Part shown: positions 18,405-28,951 of the stretch, one piece after another
How the letters are laid out: each line of letters opens with the position of its first letter
How positions within the stretch are numbered: the first letter of the stretch is position 1
NCBI GenBank assembly: GCA_947631995.1
Contig: CANRNT010000007.1
Coordinates: 1-64,000 of the forward strand
Direction of reading: 5' to 3'
From: an uncultured Clostridia bacterium
GTDB lineage: Bacteria > Bacillota > Clostridia > Oscillospirales > Ruminococcaceae
Length of the DNA stretch: 64,000 bases
Translations under genes and position numbers: made by a program
Notes under the pieces: model-generated
Told to the model about the DNA's origin: nothing
What the model saw: the letters and a program-made list of their open reading frames with translations, nothing else
Databases searched by the model: none

Positions 18405-20033
18405 ATGATATCTTTAAAGGGAACAGGTGTATCTTCCGGCATTGCTTACGGTGAGATACGTTTTATAAGCCGAAAGAAAAATACGGTAAACAAAAGGAGC
18501 GTTTCGGACACCCGAATGGAGATAAACCGCTGGAGAAAGGCTGTAAAAAGCGCTTCAAAGCAGCTTCTTGAGATGTCAAGACGGCAGGAGGGAAGCGAGG
18601 CTGCGGAGCTTTTTGAAACGCACAGGGTAATGCTCAGCGACCCCGATTACGTCGAGGCGGTAGAGAGAGAGATAAAAAATGAGTCCGTGAACGCGGAGGC
18701 GGCTGTTGAAGCCGTCGGAAAGAGATTTTCGCAGATGTTTTCCGCTATGGACAACGATTATATGCGCGAGCGCAGCGCGGACGTTGACGACGTCAGCGCG
18801 AGAGTGATAAATATACTGTCGGGAAACGCCGAAGACCAAAGCGCGGTAGTGCCTGCTTCGCCTGTTATAATCGCTGCGGACGACCTCAGCCCCAGCGAAA
18901 CGGTAACTCTGGACAGGTCTACGATACTAGGCTTCATTCTGATAAACGGCAACAAGAACAGTCATACCGCCATACTTGCCAGAACGCTCGGCATACCCGC
19001 TATAATCGGCGTAGGGGAAGCGCTTGACAAAACGCTTAACGGGCGTTATGCCGCAATGGACGGCAGCGACGGCATAGCTGTCATTGACCCGGACGAGCGA
19101 ATGATGCGCAAGCTTGAGGAGAAGCGTCAAAAGGAGAATGCCGCAAAAAGGCGTCTGGAGGCGCTGAAGGGCAAGCCCGACGTTACTGCGGACGGCAAGT
19201 CCATAAAGGTGTATGCGAACATAACTTCGCCGAAGGATATCGACGCGGTAATAGAAAATGACGCCGCAGGTATAGGTCTTTTCAGAAGCGAATTTCTGTA
19301 CCTCGGCGGCAGCGGTCTGCCCGATGAGGAGCAGCAGTACGAAGCGTATTCCGAGGTACTGAAAAGAATGGACGGCAAGGAGGTCGTTATCCGCACTATG
19401 GATATAGGCGCGGACAAGGAGCTGGAGTATCTCGACCTTGAAAAGGAGCTGAACCCCGAGCTGGGTATGAGGGGGATACGTCTTTGCCTTTCAAAGCCCG
19501 ACCTGTTCAAGGAACAGCTTCGCGCGCTTTACAGAGCGTCGGTCAACGGGCGGCTCGCGATAATGTTCCCGATGATATCCAGCATATGGGAGATAAGAGA
19601 AGCTAAAAGGATATGCGGCGAGGTAAGAGAAGAGCTGAGGGCAAAGGGCATAATGTTTGACGAGAACGTACCGATAGGCATAATGGTCGAGACCCCCGCC
19701 GCCGCTATGATAGCGGGTGACCTTGCAAAGGAAGCGGATTTCTTTTCCGTCGGCACGAACGACCTTACACAGTATACGCTGGCGGTAGACAGGCAGGGCG
19801 GCAGAGCGGTAGAGCGTTTTTATGATGCCGCGCACCCTGCGGTCATGAAGCTTATAGAAGCTACCATAAAGGCAGCTCATGTATACGGCAAATGGGTAGG
19901 CATATGCGGCGAGACCGCCGCCGATACCTCTCTTACGGAGCAGTTTATAAAAATGGGCGCGGACGAGTTTTCCGTTTCGCCGAAATCCGTGCTGCCGCTC
20001 AGAGCCGCCGTAAGGAGCAGCAAGAGAAACTGA
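18405..20033 (+). CDS. ptsI: Phosphoenolpyruvate--protein phosphotransferase (Enzyme I)
   Basis: 'NKNSHTAILARTLGIPAIIG' active-site His region; 'DFFSVGTNDLTQYTLAVDR'; AGGAGGGTGG SD. Confidence 0.96.
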   Translation: MISLKGTGVSSGIAYGEIRFISRKKNTVNKRSVSDTRMEINRWRKAVKSASKQLLEMSRRQEGSEAAELFETHRVMLSDPDYVEAVEREIKNESVNAEAAVEAVGKRFSQMFSAMDNDYMRERSADVDDVSARVINILSGNAEDQSAVVPASPVIIAADDLSPSETVTLDRSTILGFILINGNKNSHTAILARTLGIPAIIGVGEALDKTLNGRYAAMDGSDGIAVIDPDERMMRKLEEKRQKENAAKRRLEALKGKPDVTADGKSIKVYANITSPKDIDAVIENDAAGIGLFRSEFLYLGGSGLPDEEQQYEAYSEVLKRMDGKEVVIRTMDIGADKELEYLDLEKELNPELGMRGIRLCLSKPDLFKEQLRALYRASVNGRLAIMFPMISSIWEIREAKRICGEVREELRAKGIMFDENVPIGIMVETPAAAMIAGDLAKEADFFSVGTNDLTQYTLAVDRQGGRAVERFYDAAHPAVMKLIEATIKAAHVYGKWVGICGETAADTSLTEQFIKMGADEFSVSPKSVLPLRAAVRSSKRN

Positions 20034-20043
20034 ATATATATAA

Positions 20044-20078
20044 AAAAGGCCCTGCTTTGCGAAAAAGCAGGGCCTTTT
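20044..20078. terminator. Bidirectional Rho-independent terminator between ptsI and permease
   Basis: AAAAGGCCCTGCTTT..AAAGCAGGGCCTTTT. Confidence 0.9.
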
Positions 20079-20110
20079 GCTGTGTGATATTTTATTATTT
20101 CTTTACTCCT

Positions 20111-22990
20111 TTACTCCTCACCGAGCTTCAGAGCCTTGCTGATGTTTATCTTCGATATCAGCCTGCCCAGAACGGCAAGACCTATCAGCAGCATGAGAGC
20201 TATTATAACATAAAGCTTCAAATAGTCGCTCCTGAGAGGTATAACAGTCAGCTGAGGTACCATATCGCTTGCGCTGTAAAGGCTCTCAAACAGCGGTATG
20301 TAGAGCTTTCCTGCAAAGTGTCCGACTACGAACGCCGTTACTATCGCAAAAGCGGACACCAGCAGCTGTTCGTATATCATCATCGCTATTATCTCGCTGA
20401 AGCGCATACCCATAGCTCTCAGGATACCGAACTGCAAGGTGCGTCCTTTTATAGAGAGTATCCAGTATATCAAAAAGCCTATCATACACATTATCATAAT
20501 TGTGATGAAGCCCAGCGTCAGCGCGCCGTTGAGCCCCTGCAAGAGCGGGTCGTTCTTTTCGGATATTGTTTCCTGCGCCGCGCTCACTACCGCCGTCGTT
20601 TTGATACCGCTCTGCTCTATGGAAGAGTAGAACTGCGCCGTCGTCGTGCTGTCATCAAGGTCTGTCCATACATCATAAGGCTCTAACATGGTATTGGCGA
20701 GAACATAGTTGTAATTCATCACCGCGAAGTCTCTTGTTTCATACGGATTGATTGACGGCCAGTAATCGACAAACGCTATCACGACGGCTTCAAACGCGGG
20801 GTCGTTGTTCCATGAAAGATTTATGACGTCTCCGAGCTGTACGGTGTAGTCGTCGCGGAAGCTCGATGAAAGTATCACTCCCGAACGGCAGTTGTTCAGA
20901 CCGTTCAGATAATTGTTTATATGTACGGGCAGCAGCCTGTCAATAGGGTCGACCACCTTTGCGAACTCTCCCGGAACTACGGTCATCAGCGTGCAGTCGC
21001 TGACCGTGTTCATAGTGCGGTCTTTATTTATGCCGCCGCGCCCGGGCTGTATAGTGTTGCTTGAGCCTGCGCTTCTTTCTATCGTGCTGCCCGATATCGT
21101 TACGTCGGAGTTTTTGTAAACTCTTGCCGTGTTTACAACTCCGTCAAGCTCGCTGAACCGCTCGATAAGAGGTTCGGAGTAGGTATCGATAAACATCTCC
21201 TGACCCTCTTCGTTTACTACTTTGGCAGGCTGCGGTTCCCATTTTTCTGATATCACCGCGTCACAGCCGACCGCATACTGCACCTTTTCCTCCGCATTGC
21301 GGTTCAGGGCTCTTGCGGTGTTGGCGAAGAATATGCCCAAGGATACCGTCAGTATCAGGAACACCATAAGAAAGCGTTCTCTGCCCGTTGACGACCTGCC
21401 GATGTTGTTCAGCGAAACATATGCCGCAGGCGACCATTTTTTCTTGCCTATGGAATATACTATCCTTACCAGCAGAGGGTGCAGCCTTACTATAAACAGG
21501 GCGCAGCCCAGTATGAAAGCTGTCGAGGCGGTGAACAGCATAGGGTTGACGGTCGTTGCGCTCTGCGATACGCCGCTGTCCAACAGCTTTTCCTGACTGT
21601 AATTATAGTAATACAGCCAGCCTAAAGAGCCTGCGATGAGGATAACGTCTATAAACAGCTTTTCCCAAAGCGGACGTTTTTTCTTGCGCGCTTTTTTCTG
21701 CTTGTGTTCCACTATCGAAGTGCGCGCGGCGGGGATAATGGGCGTCATAGTCGTTATAAAGAACACCGCCGCCGCCAGAAGCGAGTACAGAAAAGCGTCA
21801 ACGGACAGCCGTATGGGCAGAGCCTTTCTGTTTACAAATTCCAGAAAGCCGTTCGACGCGCCCAGCATAGAGCAAAAGCCCAGTCCTATGAGCGGCCCTG
21901 TTACAGCCGTGAACGCGCCCAGTATCAGGGATTCCAAAGCGTAGATACGGAATATCTGCCAAGGCGACGCTCCTCTGCTCCTGAAAACGGCTATCTCATT
22001 TTTCTCCTGCTCAACGTTAAGCTGTGATACCATATACAGATAGAAAACTATCATAAGCATAACGGGTATCTGTATCAGCCAGAGTATGAGCCTGAGCTGA
22101 TGAGCTCTTTCCTCGTATGACTTTAGTATCTCCATTGCGGGGAAATCAAATGATATGTTCTTATACGGATATGATTTTTTCTGAGAGAGTATCATGCTGT
22201 TGAGCTGTCCCAGATCGCTCATATCTATATTATGGTAGTCTATGGAATATCTCATGGCGAACTTTGTTATCGAGCAGTGATCGCCTGCCACAGCGCCGTT
22301 AAGGAAGGTATCCTGATCCATGAACACGGTGTTGAGATATGCAGCGTCAAGACCCTCCGACCAGTAAGAGTCGTTAGCGTCCTTCATCGTAAACATACCT
22401 ACTATCTCTATCTTCATCGTGTTGGAAGCGGTCGGGTCAAACGAGCTTGCGACATCGTAGACCGTATTTGTGGTAAGCCCCGATATCTTCATAGCCTGCT
22501 CCGTGGCAATGACCTCGTAGACTCCGTCGTCGCGCTGTCCCGGTTGATACATACGTCCCTCAGCTATGGCAACGTGGTCTTCTATGTTGGACATAGAGCC
22601 TATCTTGACCGATGAGCGTGACGAACCCGCCGCATTGCTGAGCGATGTTATATAGTCGTACTCATCAGCCAGAAACACCTTTTCATTGAGCGTTCCAAAG
22701 CCAAGCTCTTTATAATTGTTCTCTGTAAGCTCGCGGAATTCTTCGGCTTTTTCAGCCGCTTTGCTGCTTGTATAGCTCATTGGTATCGAAGCTTCAACAG
22801 CATATATCCCCGGGAAAACGTTGCTTGTAAGCTGAAGCTCTTCCATGTCCTTGACAAGCATTCTTTTCAGGGAAGCCTCCATGTATATCGGTATCGTGCT
22901 GAGCATGGCGGAAGCCATGATAAATCCTATCAGCAGGCAGAAGACCATCCATTTGGTATTGCGCATTTTGCGAAAAAGTAATGTCAGCAT
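20111..22990 (-). CDS. FtsX-like ABC transporter permease (959 aa)
   Basis: Paired FtsX/MacB permease modules with large extracytoplasmic domains; 'FGILRAMGMRFSEI', 'IAVFRSRGASPWQIFRIYALES'. Confidence 0.85.
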   Translation of the reverse strand: MLTLLFRKMRNTKWMVFCLLIGFIMASAMLSTIPIYMEASLKRMLVKDMEELQLTSNVFPGIYAVEASIPMSYTSSKAAEKAEEFRELTENNYKELGFGTLNEKVFLADEYDYITSLSNAAGSSRSSVKIGSMSNIEDHVAIAEGRMYQPGQRDDGVYEVIATEQAMKISGLTTNTVYDVASSFDPTASNTMKIEIVGMFTMKDANDSYWSEGLDAAYLNTVFMDQDTFLNGAVAGDHCSITKFAMRYSIDYHNIDMSDLGQLNSMILSQKKSYPYKNISFDFPAMEILKSYEERAHQLRLILWLIQIPVMLMIVFYLYMVSQLNVEQEKNEIAVFRSRGASPWQIFRIYALESLILGAFTAVTGPLIGLGFCSMLGASNGFLEFVNRKALPIRLSVDAFLYSLLAAAVFFITTMTPIIPAARTSIVEHKQKKARKKKRPLWEKLFIDVILIAGSLGWLYYYNYSQEKLLDSGVSQSATTVNPMLFTASTAFILGCALFIVRLHPLLVRIVYSIGKKKWSPAAYVSLNNIGRSSTGRERFLMVFLILTVSLGIFFANTARALNRNAEEKVQYAVGCDAVISEKWEPQPAKVVNEEGQEMFIDTYSEPLIERFSELDGVVNTARVYKNSDVTISGSTIERSAGSSNTIQPGRGGINKDRTMNTVSDCTLMTVVPGEFAKVVDPIDRLLPVHINNYLNGLNNCRSGVILSSSFRDDYTVQLGDVINLSWNNDPAFEAVVIAFVDYWPSINPYETRDFAVMNYNYVLANTMLEPYDVWTDLDDSTTTAQFYSSIEQSGIKTTAVVSAAQETISEKNDPLLQGLNGALTLGFITIMIMCMIGFLIYWILSIKGRTLQFGILRAMGMRFSEIIAMMIYEQLLVSAFAIVTAFVVGHFAGKLYIPLFESLYSASDMVPQLTVIPLRSDYLKLYVIIALMLLIGLAVLGRLISKINISKALKLGEE

Positions 22991-23036
22991 GATAAAGCCC
23001 GCAGGCGCTCCTTTCTGAATAGTATGGCGCTTACCG

Positions 23037-24125
23037 TCAGCGCACTATGACCAGATCTCCCTCTTCGATACCTGAAACTATCTCCGAAAGAGAGTCTGTC
23101 TGCAAGCCTACCTCTATCTCCTGAGCTTCTTTTTTTCCGTCCTTGTAGAGATAAACTATGTTCTTGTTGTCTATTTTCTTGATAAGGCTGTTTGAAATGA
23201 CGATAGCGTCCTTGCGCTCGTCGATGACAAGCACCGTGTCCGCCACATTTCCGACGCAGCCCTCGGGAGGCGTTTCCGTGAACCTGATATAAACGTGCTC
23301 CCTGTCGAACTCTATCTCCTGCGGTATCTCCTCTTCTGCGTTGGGGTCGTAGGTCTCATAGATGACCTCTTCTTCCTCAAAGTCCTTTGATACGACCTCT
23401 TCGGGTATCATGAACACCTCTGCCGCGTACAGGGTATCGTTTATCTTGATACTGAGCTGAGTACCCATTTTATATAAGCTGAAATTCTCTGCGGAGGGGG
23501 CAATGGAGATATACAGGCTCGATGTATCTATGACCGTCGCCACGACGTCGCCCTTGTTTATGTAATTGCCTGCCGAAACGTCTTTTCCCAGACCCGATAT
23601 GGTGCCGTCGATAGCGGCATACAGCTTTGAGTCGTCACGCTGCGCATACAGCTCGTCCACCTGCATTTGCAAAAGGTCTACCTCGACCTGCGCTCTGTCT
23701 ATCTGCGCCTGCGACGCGCCGTTTTCCTGAAGTATCTGCTTGTCCAGCTGCGCGGCACGCAGGTTAAGCTCGGCTTCCGTTATGGTATAGTTCAGCTCGC
23801 CTGTGTCCAGCTCGCAGATGAGGTCGCCTTTCTTTACAGTATCTCCGGCGTGTACATATATTTTTGAGATAACCCCGCTCTGCTTTTTGAAAGATAGATC
23901 GTACTGTGTTTCGGAGCGCACAACTCCCGTGTTGACGTCCTGCTTTACGAGATCGCGCCTCTCGGCGGTTATTGTGGAATAGTTGACAGCCGTTTCCTCG
24001 ACCGACGGAGCTGCAAGAACGGTTTCCTCGTCCGGCAGGAACACACAGCCGCCCAGAGAGCAGCACAAAGCTGCGGCGCACACAGCCGCTGCCGCTTTCA
24101 GAGTTACACGTTTTACCTTGTTCAT
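23037..24125 (-). CDS. HlyD/RND-type adaptor lipoprotein
   Basis: Lipobox-like SLGGC; barrel-sandwich 'GVISKIYVHAGDTVKKGDLICELDT'. Confidence 0.88.
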   Translation of the reverse strand: MNKVKRVTLKAAAAVCAAALCCSLGGCVFLPDEETVLAAPSVEETAVNYSTITAERRDLVKQDVNTGVVRSETQYDLSFKKQSGVISKIYVHAGDTVKKGDLICELDTGELNYTITEAELNLRAAQLDKQILQENGASQAQIDRAQVEVDLLQMQVDELYAQRDDSKLYAAIDGTISGLGKDVSAGNYINKGDVVATVIDTSSLYISIAPSAENFSLYKMGTQLSIKINDTLYAAEVFMIPEEVVSKDFEEEEVIYETYDPNAEEEIPQEIEFDREHVYIRFTETPPEGCVGNVADTVLVIDERKDAIVISNSLIKKIDNKNIVYLYKDGKKEAQEIEVGLQTDSLSEIVSGIEEGDLVIVR

Positions 24126-24206
24126 AATTATCCTCCTTATACGCTTTATACGCTTATCTCTTATACTTTCATACCTTTGATATTTTAGCTTCGCGGCACA
24201 GCAAGC

Positions 24207-25712
24207 TTATCCCGCCTGAGCCGACTGTTCGCCGCTCATTTTGCCGTGAAGCCTTTCGGCTTGCTCCATGGGAAAATTCTTTGCGATATATTTTTTTGCC
24301 GCCAGCGACGAGCATTGCACGCTTATATTACATCTGTTATTCAAAAACTGCGGAACAGACTGATACAGCGTGAGCTTGCTTATCTTTGAAACGGGTATTA
24401 TCACCGTATGGAAGCTGTAAAGACGGCAATGGTCCAGACGAAGATAGCCGTTTTCCTCTCCCGCTCCTATGGTGAAGCCGCTCACCAGCTTGACTATCGT
24501 CAGCCATACGGAGGGCAGCTCGAATATTATCATCGCAAATCTTATTATCCTCGACCATGACGGGAACAGCTTCAGCGCGACTGCTCCGCCTATGGGTATG
24601 GCTATACACATCAGCAGCGGCGGGAAAATGTGATAAAAAATATTTTTAACGCCGGGGCGCTCGGTTATCTGCGGGATAGGCATTTCGGGCATAAGCAGCT
24701 TGAGCGAGCAGGCTACCTCGCGGTTGGTGGTGATCGGAACGAGAATATTCATCTCGCGGTTGCTTTTGCCGTAGCCGTTGCACACTATCCTTACCGAGCA
24801 TATCTTACATATCCTCATGAGCAGGCTTTGCTGCATATCTGCGCACACAATAGTATCCCTGTTGAGAATATGGTATCGCTTTGTTATAAATCCGCTTTTT
24901 ATGATTATCCTGTTTTGTCTGCGCACCGCCCCAAAAGACCAATGGCGCATGAGTATCGCAATAAACGACACAGCCCAGCTAGCGAGCGCGGCAAGAGATA
25001 CTGCCACAGCTATCGGCGGTATGTTTGACAAAAGCGCCTCGACCCTCTCGGTGAAATTGAATATCTCCGAACGTATCCTGTCCTGTATCTGCACGTCAAC
25101 GATACGGCTTCCCTGTATAAGGAATGTGCTCCATACCAGTATGCCTGACAGCGAGGAGGAGAACAGCAGCGAGAATATCAGCATTTGCGAGTGCTTTGGG
25201 CGGTAGGTAAAGCTTCCGCTGTCAGCGCTCTGCGGGTCGATAATGCCGAAAAGCCGCGTGTAGTCGCTCATTTTTACGGTAAGGGTTATGTCAACGCCGT
25301 TGCGCAGTCCCGAATTGGTGTTGAAATACAGCTTGTGCGCTCTGAACAGCCTGTACATCGGGCCTTGACTGGCTGATACCGACGTTATCTTGTCATAGTA
25401 TATCTTGCTTTCCAAAAGCCCGAAGTAACCGCTTTTGGCTATCAGACAGTCGTCCTCTATCGTATAGGATATAGTCGCCCAGCGAATGAAAGCATAGCCG
25501 AATATGACGATCAGCGTCAGTATGCTGAGCCACGAGCCTTTGAGCCACGAAGCGATATCGTACCGCGACGCTATAAGGTTGCGCGTAAGGGGTATTATTA
25601 TCAGCCAGAAGCTCCTTGTTGTATAGCCGAGTATGCGTATCGGGTGTTGGCGGTGCTTGAAAAAATCATGCAGGAACGTTTTAGCTCCTTGGCGCTTTCT
25701 CTCATTATCCAT
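24207..25712 (-). CDS. Bacterial PH-domain membrane protein (YdbT-like)
   Basis: Multiple TMs and bPH2-type repeats 'TISYTIEDDCLIAKSGYFGLLESKIYYDKITSV'. Confidence 0.8.
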   Translation of the reverse strand: MDNERKRQGAKTFLHDFFKHRQHPIRILGYTTRSFWLIIIPLTRNLIASRYDIASWLKGSWLSILTLIVIFGYAFIRWATISYTIEDDCLIAKSGYFGLLESKIYYDKITSVSASQGPMYRLFRAHKLYFNTNSGLRNGVDITLTVKMSDYTRLFGIIDPQSADSGSFTYRPKHSQMLIFSLLFSSSLSGILVWSTFLIQGSRIVDVQIQDRIRSEIFNFTERVEALLSNIPPIAVAVSLAALASWAVSFIAILMRHWSFGAVRRQNRIIIKSGFITKRYHILNRDTIVCADMQQSLLMRICKICSVRIVCNGYGKSNREMNILVPITTNREVACSLKLLMPEMPIPQITERPGVKNIFYHIFPPLLMCIAIPIGGAVALKLFPSWSRIIRFAMIIFELPSVWLTIVKLVSGFTIGAGEENGYLRLDHCRLYSFHTVIIPVSKISKLTLYQSVPQFLNNRCNISVQCSSLAAKKYIAKNFPMEQAERLHGKMSGEQSAQAG

Positions 25713-25732
25713 TAGTATAGAACCTTTCGTTA

Positions 25733-26197
25733 TCAGCTGTCCTGTTCTCTGTTGCTGCGTATCGTCCTGTTCAGGGAGGCGGATATCTCCAGCGCGTCGT
25801 TCATCGACAAAAACAGCAGTATCATTCGTCCGCCCAGAGCGTTTACGATTATGAAATTCAGCCCCGTCAGCTTTGAGAGAGGAGTAGTCACCGTGGTGAT
25901 ATACTGTATGCAGGAGGTCTTCATGAACTGCCGCGATATGAAAAACATTCCCGAAACCTTTTGTATCTCCTCATCGGATATGCTGTAAGTGGATTTTGCG
26001 AATATTATCGGCAGAAGTATCATGCCTATCGCGAAAGCCGCCGCGCAGAATATTCCGATAACGGTGTACATAATTATAGGATAAGCCGAAAGATATCGCT
26101 TTGAAAGAAGTATGACGGCTATCGAAGCGAGGATCAGGGCTATCCTTATAACTCCCAATCCCGCCGAGGACGGTCTGTATTTCTTTATGCTTGCCAT
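25733..26197 (-). CDS. Bacterial PH-domain membrane protein (YdbS-like)
   Basis: 'STYSISDEEIQKVSGMFFISRQFMKTSCIQYITTVTTPLSK'; start revised from 26641 to ATG 26197. Confidence 0.75.
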   Translation of the reverse strand: MASIKKYRPSSAGLGVIRIALILASIAVILLSKRYLSAYPIIMYTVIGIFCAAAFAIGMILLPIIFAKSTYSISDEEIQKVSGMFFISRQFMKTSCIQYITTVTTPLSKLTGLNFIIVNALGGRMILLFLSMNDALEISASLNRTIRSNREQDS

Positions 26198-26312
26198 TAA
26201 ATAAAGCTCCTTCTGAATATAGAGATCGTTAAGTATTTTGTAAATATATAATATAACGCCGTGGGCGAAAAAATTCCTGATAAAAAGTATCGGCGTAATA
26301 AAAGGTGATATC

Positions 26313-27683
26313 ATGAAGATCATTGACAGTATAAGCAGCGCGGTGTTTGGCGCGCCGACGCTTTTGCTCCTCGTGTTCTCGGGGATATTTTTCTGCGTGA
26401 AAACACGGTTTTTTGTGTTTCGCCATGCAGGTATGATAATAAGAAAAACGTTTTGCTCGCTGTTTCGCTCCGACAGCAGACGAAGCTGCGGCGAAAGGAT
26501 ATCCAAGCTGCAAAGTATGCTCACCGCTCTTGCGGCGACTATCGGAACGGGCAGCATGACAGGCGTAGCCTCCGCCATAGCTATTGGCGGCAGGGGCGCG
26601 GTATTCTGGATGTGGATAAGCGCGCTCGTCGGAATGTCCACCGCATATGCGGAGGGCGTGCTGTCCGTAAAATACAGAGAAAAAAGCGGCGGCTCTGCAA
26701 TGTGCTACATAAAGCAGGGTCTTAAAAGCAGGGGAGCGGCATTTGTTTATGCCGCGCTGTCGGTCGGAGCCGCATTTGGTATGGGGGATATAGTCCAGAC
26801 CAGCAGCATTTCCGCAGCCGCCCGCCAGACATTCGGTATACCTCCTGCGTATATCGCAGCCGCTCTGGCATTGGTCATAGCAGCCGTTTCCATGGGAGGA
26901 CTTAAACGTACCGCATACGCCGCACAGGCGATAGTTCCTTTTATGGGGATAGTCTATATAGCAGGCTGTTTTGCGGTGCTTATACTATTCAGAGAGAACA
27001 TCATACCGACGCTCGGAGATATTTTCCGAAGCGCATTCGGTATTCGTCAGGCAGCAGGCGGAGCGGTCGGCAGCGCGATATCGGCAGGCTTTCGCAGAGG
27101 AGTTTTCTCAAACGAAGCAGGTCTGGGCACGACTGCCGCCGTACACGCCTGTTCGCAAACCGACGAACCTGCCGAGCAGGGTATGTGGAACATCTTCGAG
27201 GTGTTCATAGATACCGTTCTCATATGCACCCTTACCGCGCTTGCCATAACGGTCAGCGGCGCGGACAAAGTATTTACGGGCGAACAGCAGATGATATCCG
27301 AAGCTTTCTCGTCCGCGCTGGGCGGCGCAGGGAAATACTTCTGTTCCGCGTCCGTGATACTTTTCGCATTCTCAACCGTCATAGGCTGGAGCGTGATAGG
27401 CGAAAGAGCGTTCTCATACATTTTTCCGAGACTGCCAAGATGTGTTTACTGCGCGCTGTTCACCGTGTTCGGGGCTGTCGGCTGTCTTATAACATCTGAA
27501 ACAGCCTTTGCGGTATCGGACATTTTCAACGGTCTTATGGCGTATCCGAACCTTGCCGCGCTGTTCATGCTTTCGGGCGAGGTCAGGCGCGAGACCGAAG
27601 GATATATTATATCGAAGCGTGTGCGTGGCGGGTCACATGGCAGCCGACGTTCACGGAAACGGGCAGTCCCGCAATGTGAGTAG
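26313..27683 (+). CDS. AGCS family sodium:alanine/glycine symporter
   Basis: 'ALAATIGTGSMTGVASAIAIGGRGAVFWMWISALVGMSTAYAEGVLSVKYR', 'SNEAGLGTTAAVHA'. Confidence 0.93.
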   Translation: MKIIDSISSAVFGAPTLLLLVFSGIFFCVKTRFFVFRHAGMIIRKTFCSLFRSDSRRSCGERISKLQSMLTALAATIGTGSMTGVASAIAIGGRGAVFWMWISALVGMSTAYAEGVLSVKYREKSGGSAMCYIKQGLKSRGAAFVYAALSVGAAFGMGDIVQTSSISAAARQTFGIPPAYIAAALALVIAAVSMGGLKRTAYAAQAIVPFMGIVYIAGCFAVLILFRENIIPTLGDIFRSAFGIRQAAGGAVGSAISAGFRRGVFSNEAGLGTTAAVHACSQTDEPAEQGMWNIFEVFIDTVLICTLTALAITVSGADKVFTGEQQMISEAFSSALGGAGKYFCSASVILFAFSTVIGWSVIGERAFSYIFPRLPRCVYCALFTVFGAVGCLITSETAFAVSDIFNGLMAYPNLAALFMLSGEVRRETEGYIISKRVRGGSHGSRRSRKRAVPQCE

Positions 27684-28464
27684 CGGCCTGCTCTATGTTG
27701 ACAGCGAGCGCTGTCACGGTACCGCCGAAGCCCTGCGGCCCTATGCCCAGCTTGTTTATCTTTTCGAGCATTTTATCCTCGAGCGCCGCGTAACGCTCTG
27801 TCGGGTTTCTTAGTGAAACATCGCGGCAGAGAGCTTTTTTAGCCAAGTACGCGCACATCTCAAAGTCGCCGCCTATGCCTACTCCCACCACTATCGGAGG
27901 ACAGGGATTAGAGCCTGCCTTTGATACAGCCGATACGACATAGTCAACGATATCCTCTTCGGTGGCTGCGGGAGTGAACATTTTGAGCTGTGACATATTC
28001 TCGCTCCCGAAACCTTTTGGAGCAACGGTGATGTCCACCCTGTCGCCCCGAACTATCCTTGTGTGTATGACGGCGGGTGTGTTGTCGCCCGTGTTCACCC
28101 TTTCAAGCGGGTCGGAGACCACCGAGCAGCGCAGCTTTCCCTCCGTGTAGCCGAGCGATACGCCCTTGTTGACGGCTTCATAAAGGTCGCCGCCGATAAA
28201 ATGTACGTCCTGACCTATATCAATAAACACAACAGCCATTCCGCAGTCCTGACAGACAGGGAGCTTTTCCTCTTTTGCGGCGGCAATGTTGTCCTGCATA
28301 TCCTTGAAGACCCCTCTGCCTACGGGAGAGAGCTCCTTTTTTGCGGCGCAGTCTATGCACTCCTCCAGCGACGCAGGCAGATACAGGTTTGCCTTTATGC
28401 ACAGCTCTTTCACGGTACTTGCAACGTCGTTTACATTTATTTCTCTTATCTCATTTATACTCAT
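27607..28464 (-). CDS. Class I fumarate hydratase alpha subunit
   Basis: '[22 protein letters not shown]', '[33 protein letters not shown]', C-terminal '[15 protein letters not shown]'. Confidence 0.92.
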   Translation of the reverse strand: MSINEIREINVNDVASTVKELCIKANLYLPASLEECIDCAAKKELSPVGRGVFKDMQDNIAAAKEEKLPVCQDCGMAVVFIDIGQDVHFIGGDLYEAVNKGVSLGYTEGKLRCSVVSDPLERVNTGDNTPAVIHTRIVRGDRVDITVAPKGFGSENMSQLKMFTPAATEEDIVDYVVSAVSKAGSNPCPPIVVGVGIGGDFEMCAYLAKKALCRDVSLRNPTERYAALEDKMLEKINKLGIGPQGFGGTVTALAVNIEQAATHIAGLPVSVNVGCHVTRHAHASI

Positions 28465-28502
28465 TTTATCACCTTATATCATATCCGATGTGTACAGCTC
28501 TG

Positions 28503-28940
28503 TCAGTTTTTGCCCGTTGAGCCGAAGCCGCCCGAGCCTCTCTCCGTGTCGGAAAGCTCGCTGCACAGCTCCGTTTCGGGCGTAAGGATAGGAGTTACCA
28601 CCATTTGCGCTATCCTCTCGCCGACGGTCACCGTATAACATTCGTCCGAAAGATTTATCAGCGGCACTATTATCTCTCCGCGATAGTCTGTATCAACAAC
28701 GCCGACGCAGTTTGCGAGCGTAAGTCCGTGCTTCGCGGCGAGCGACGACCTTGCATATATCAGCAGTACGCATTGAGGCGCGCCCTCTATCTCGCAAGAA
28801 AGCCCCGTGTGTATCGCGGCTCTCTCGTGCGGCCTGACCGTTATCTCCTCGCATGAGGAAAGGTCGTAGCCTGCGCTTTGCTCCGTAGCTCTCTGCGGCA
28901 GTTTTGCGTTTTCATTGAGAAATTTAAATCTCAGCTTCAT
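28503..28940 (-). CDS. dut: dUTP diphosphatase
   Basis: AGYDL, ARSSLAAKHGL, GVVDTDYRGEI, GERIAQMV, C-terminal GSGGFGSTG. Confidence 0.96.
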   Translation of the reverse strand: MKLRFKFLNENAKLPQRATEQSAGYDLSSCEEITVRPHERAAIHTGLSCEIEGAPQCVLLIYARSSLAAKHGLTLANCVGVVDTDYRGEIIVPLINLSDECYTVTVGERIAQMVVTPILTPETELCSELSDTERGSGGFGSTGKN

Positions 28941-28951
28941 GTGTATCTCTC

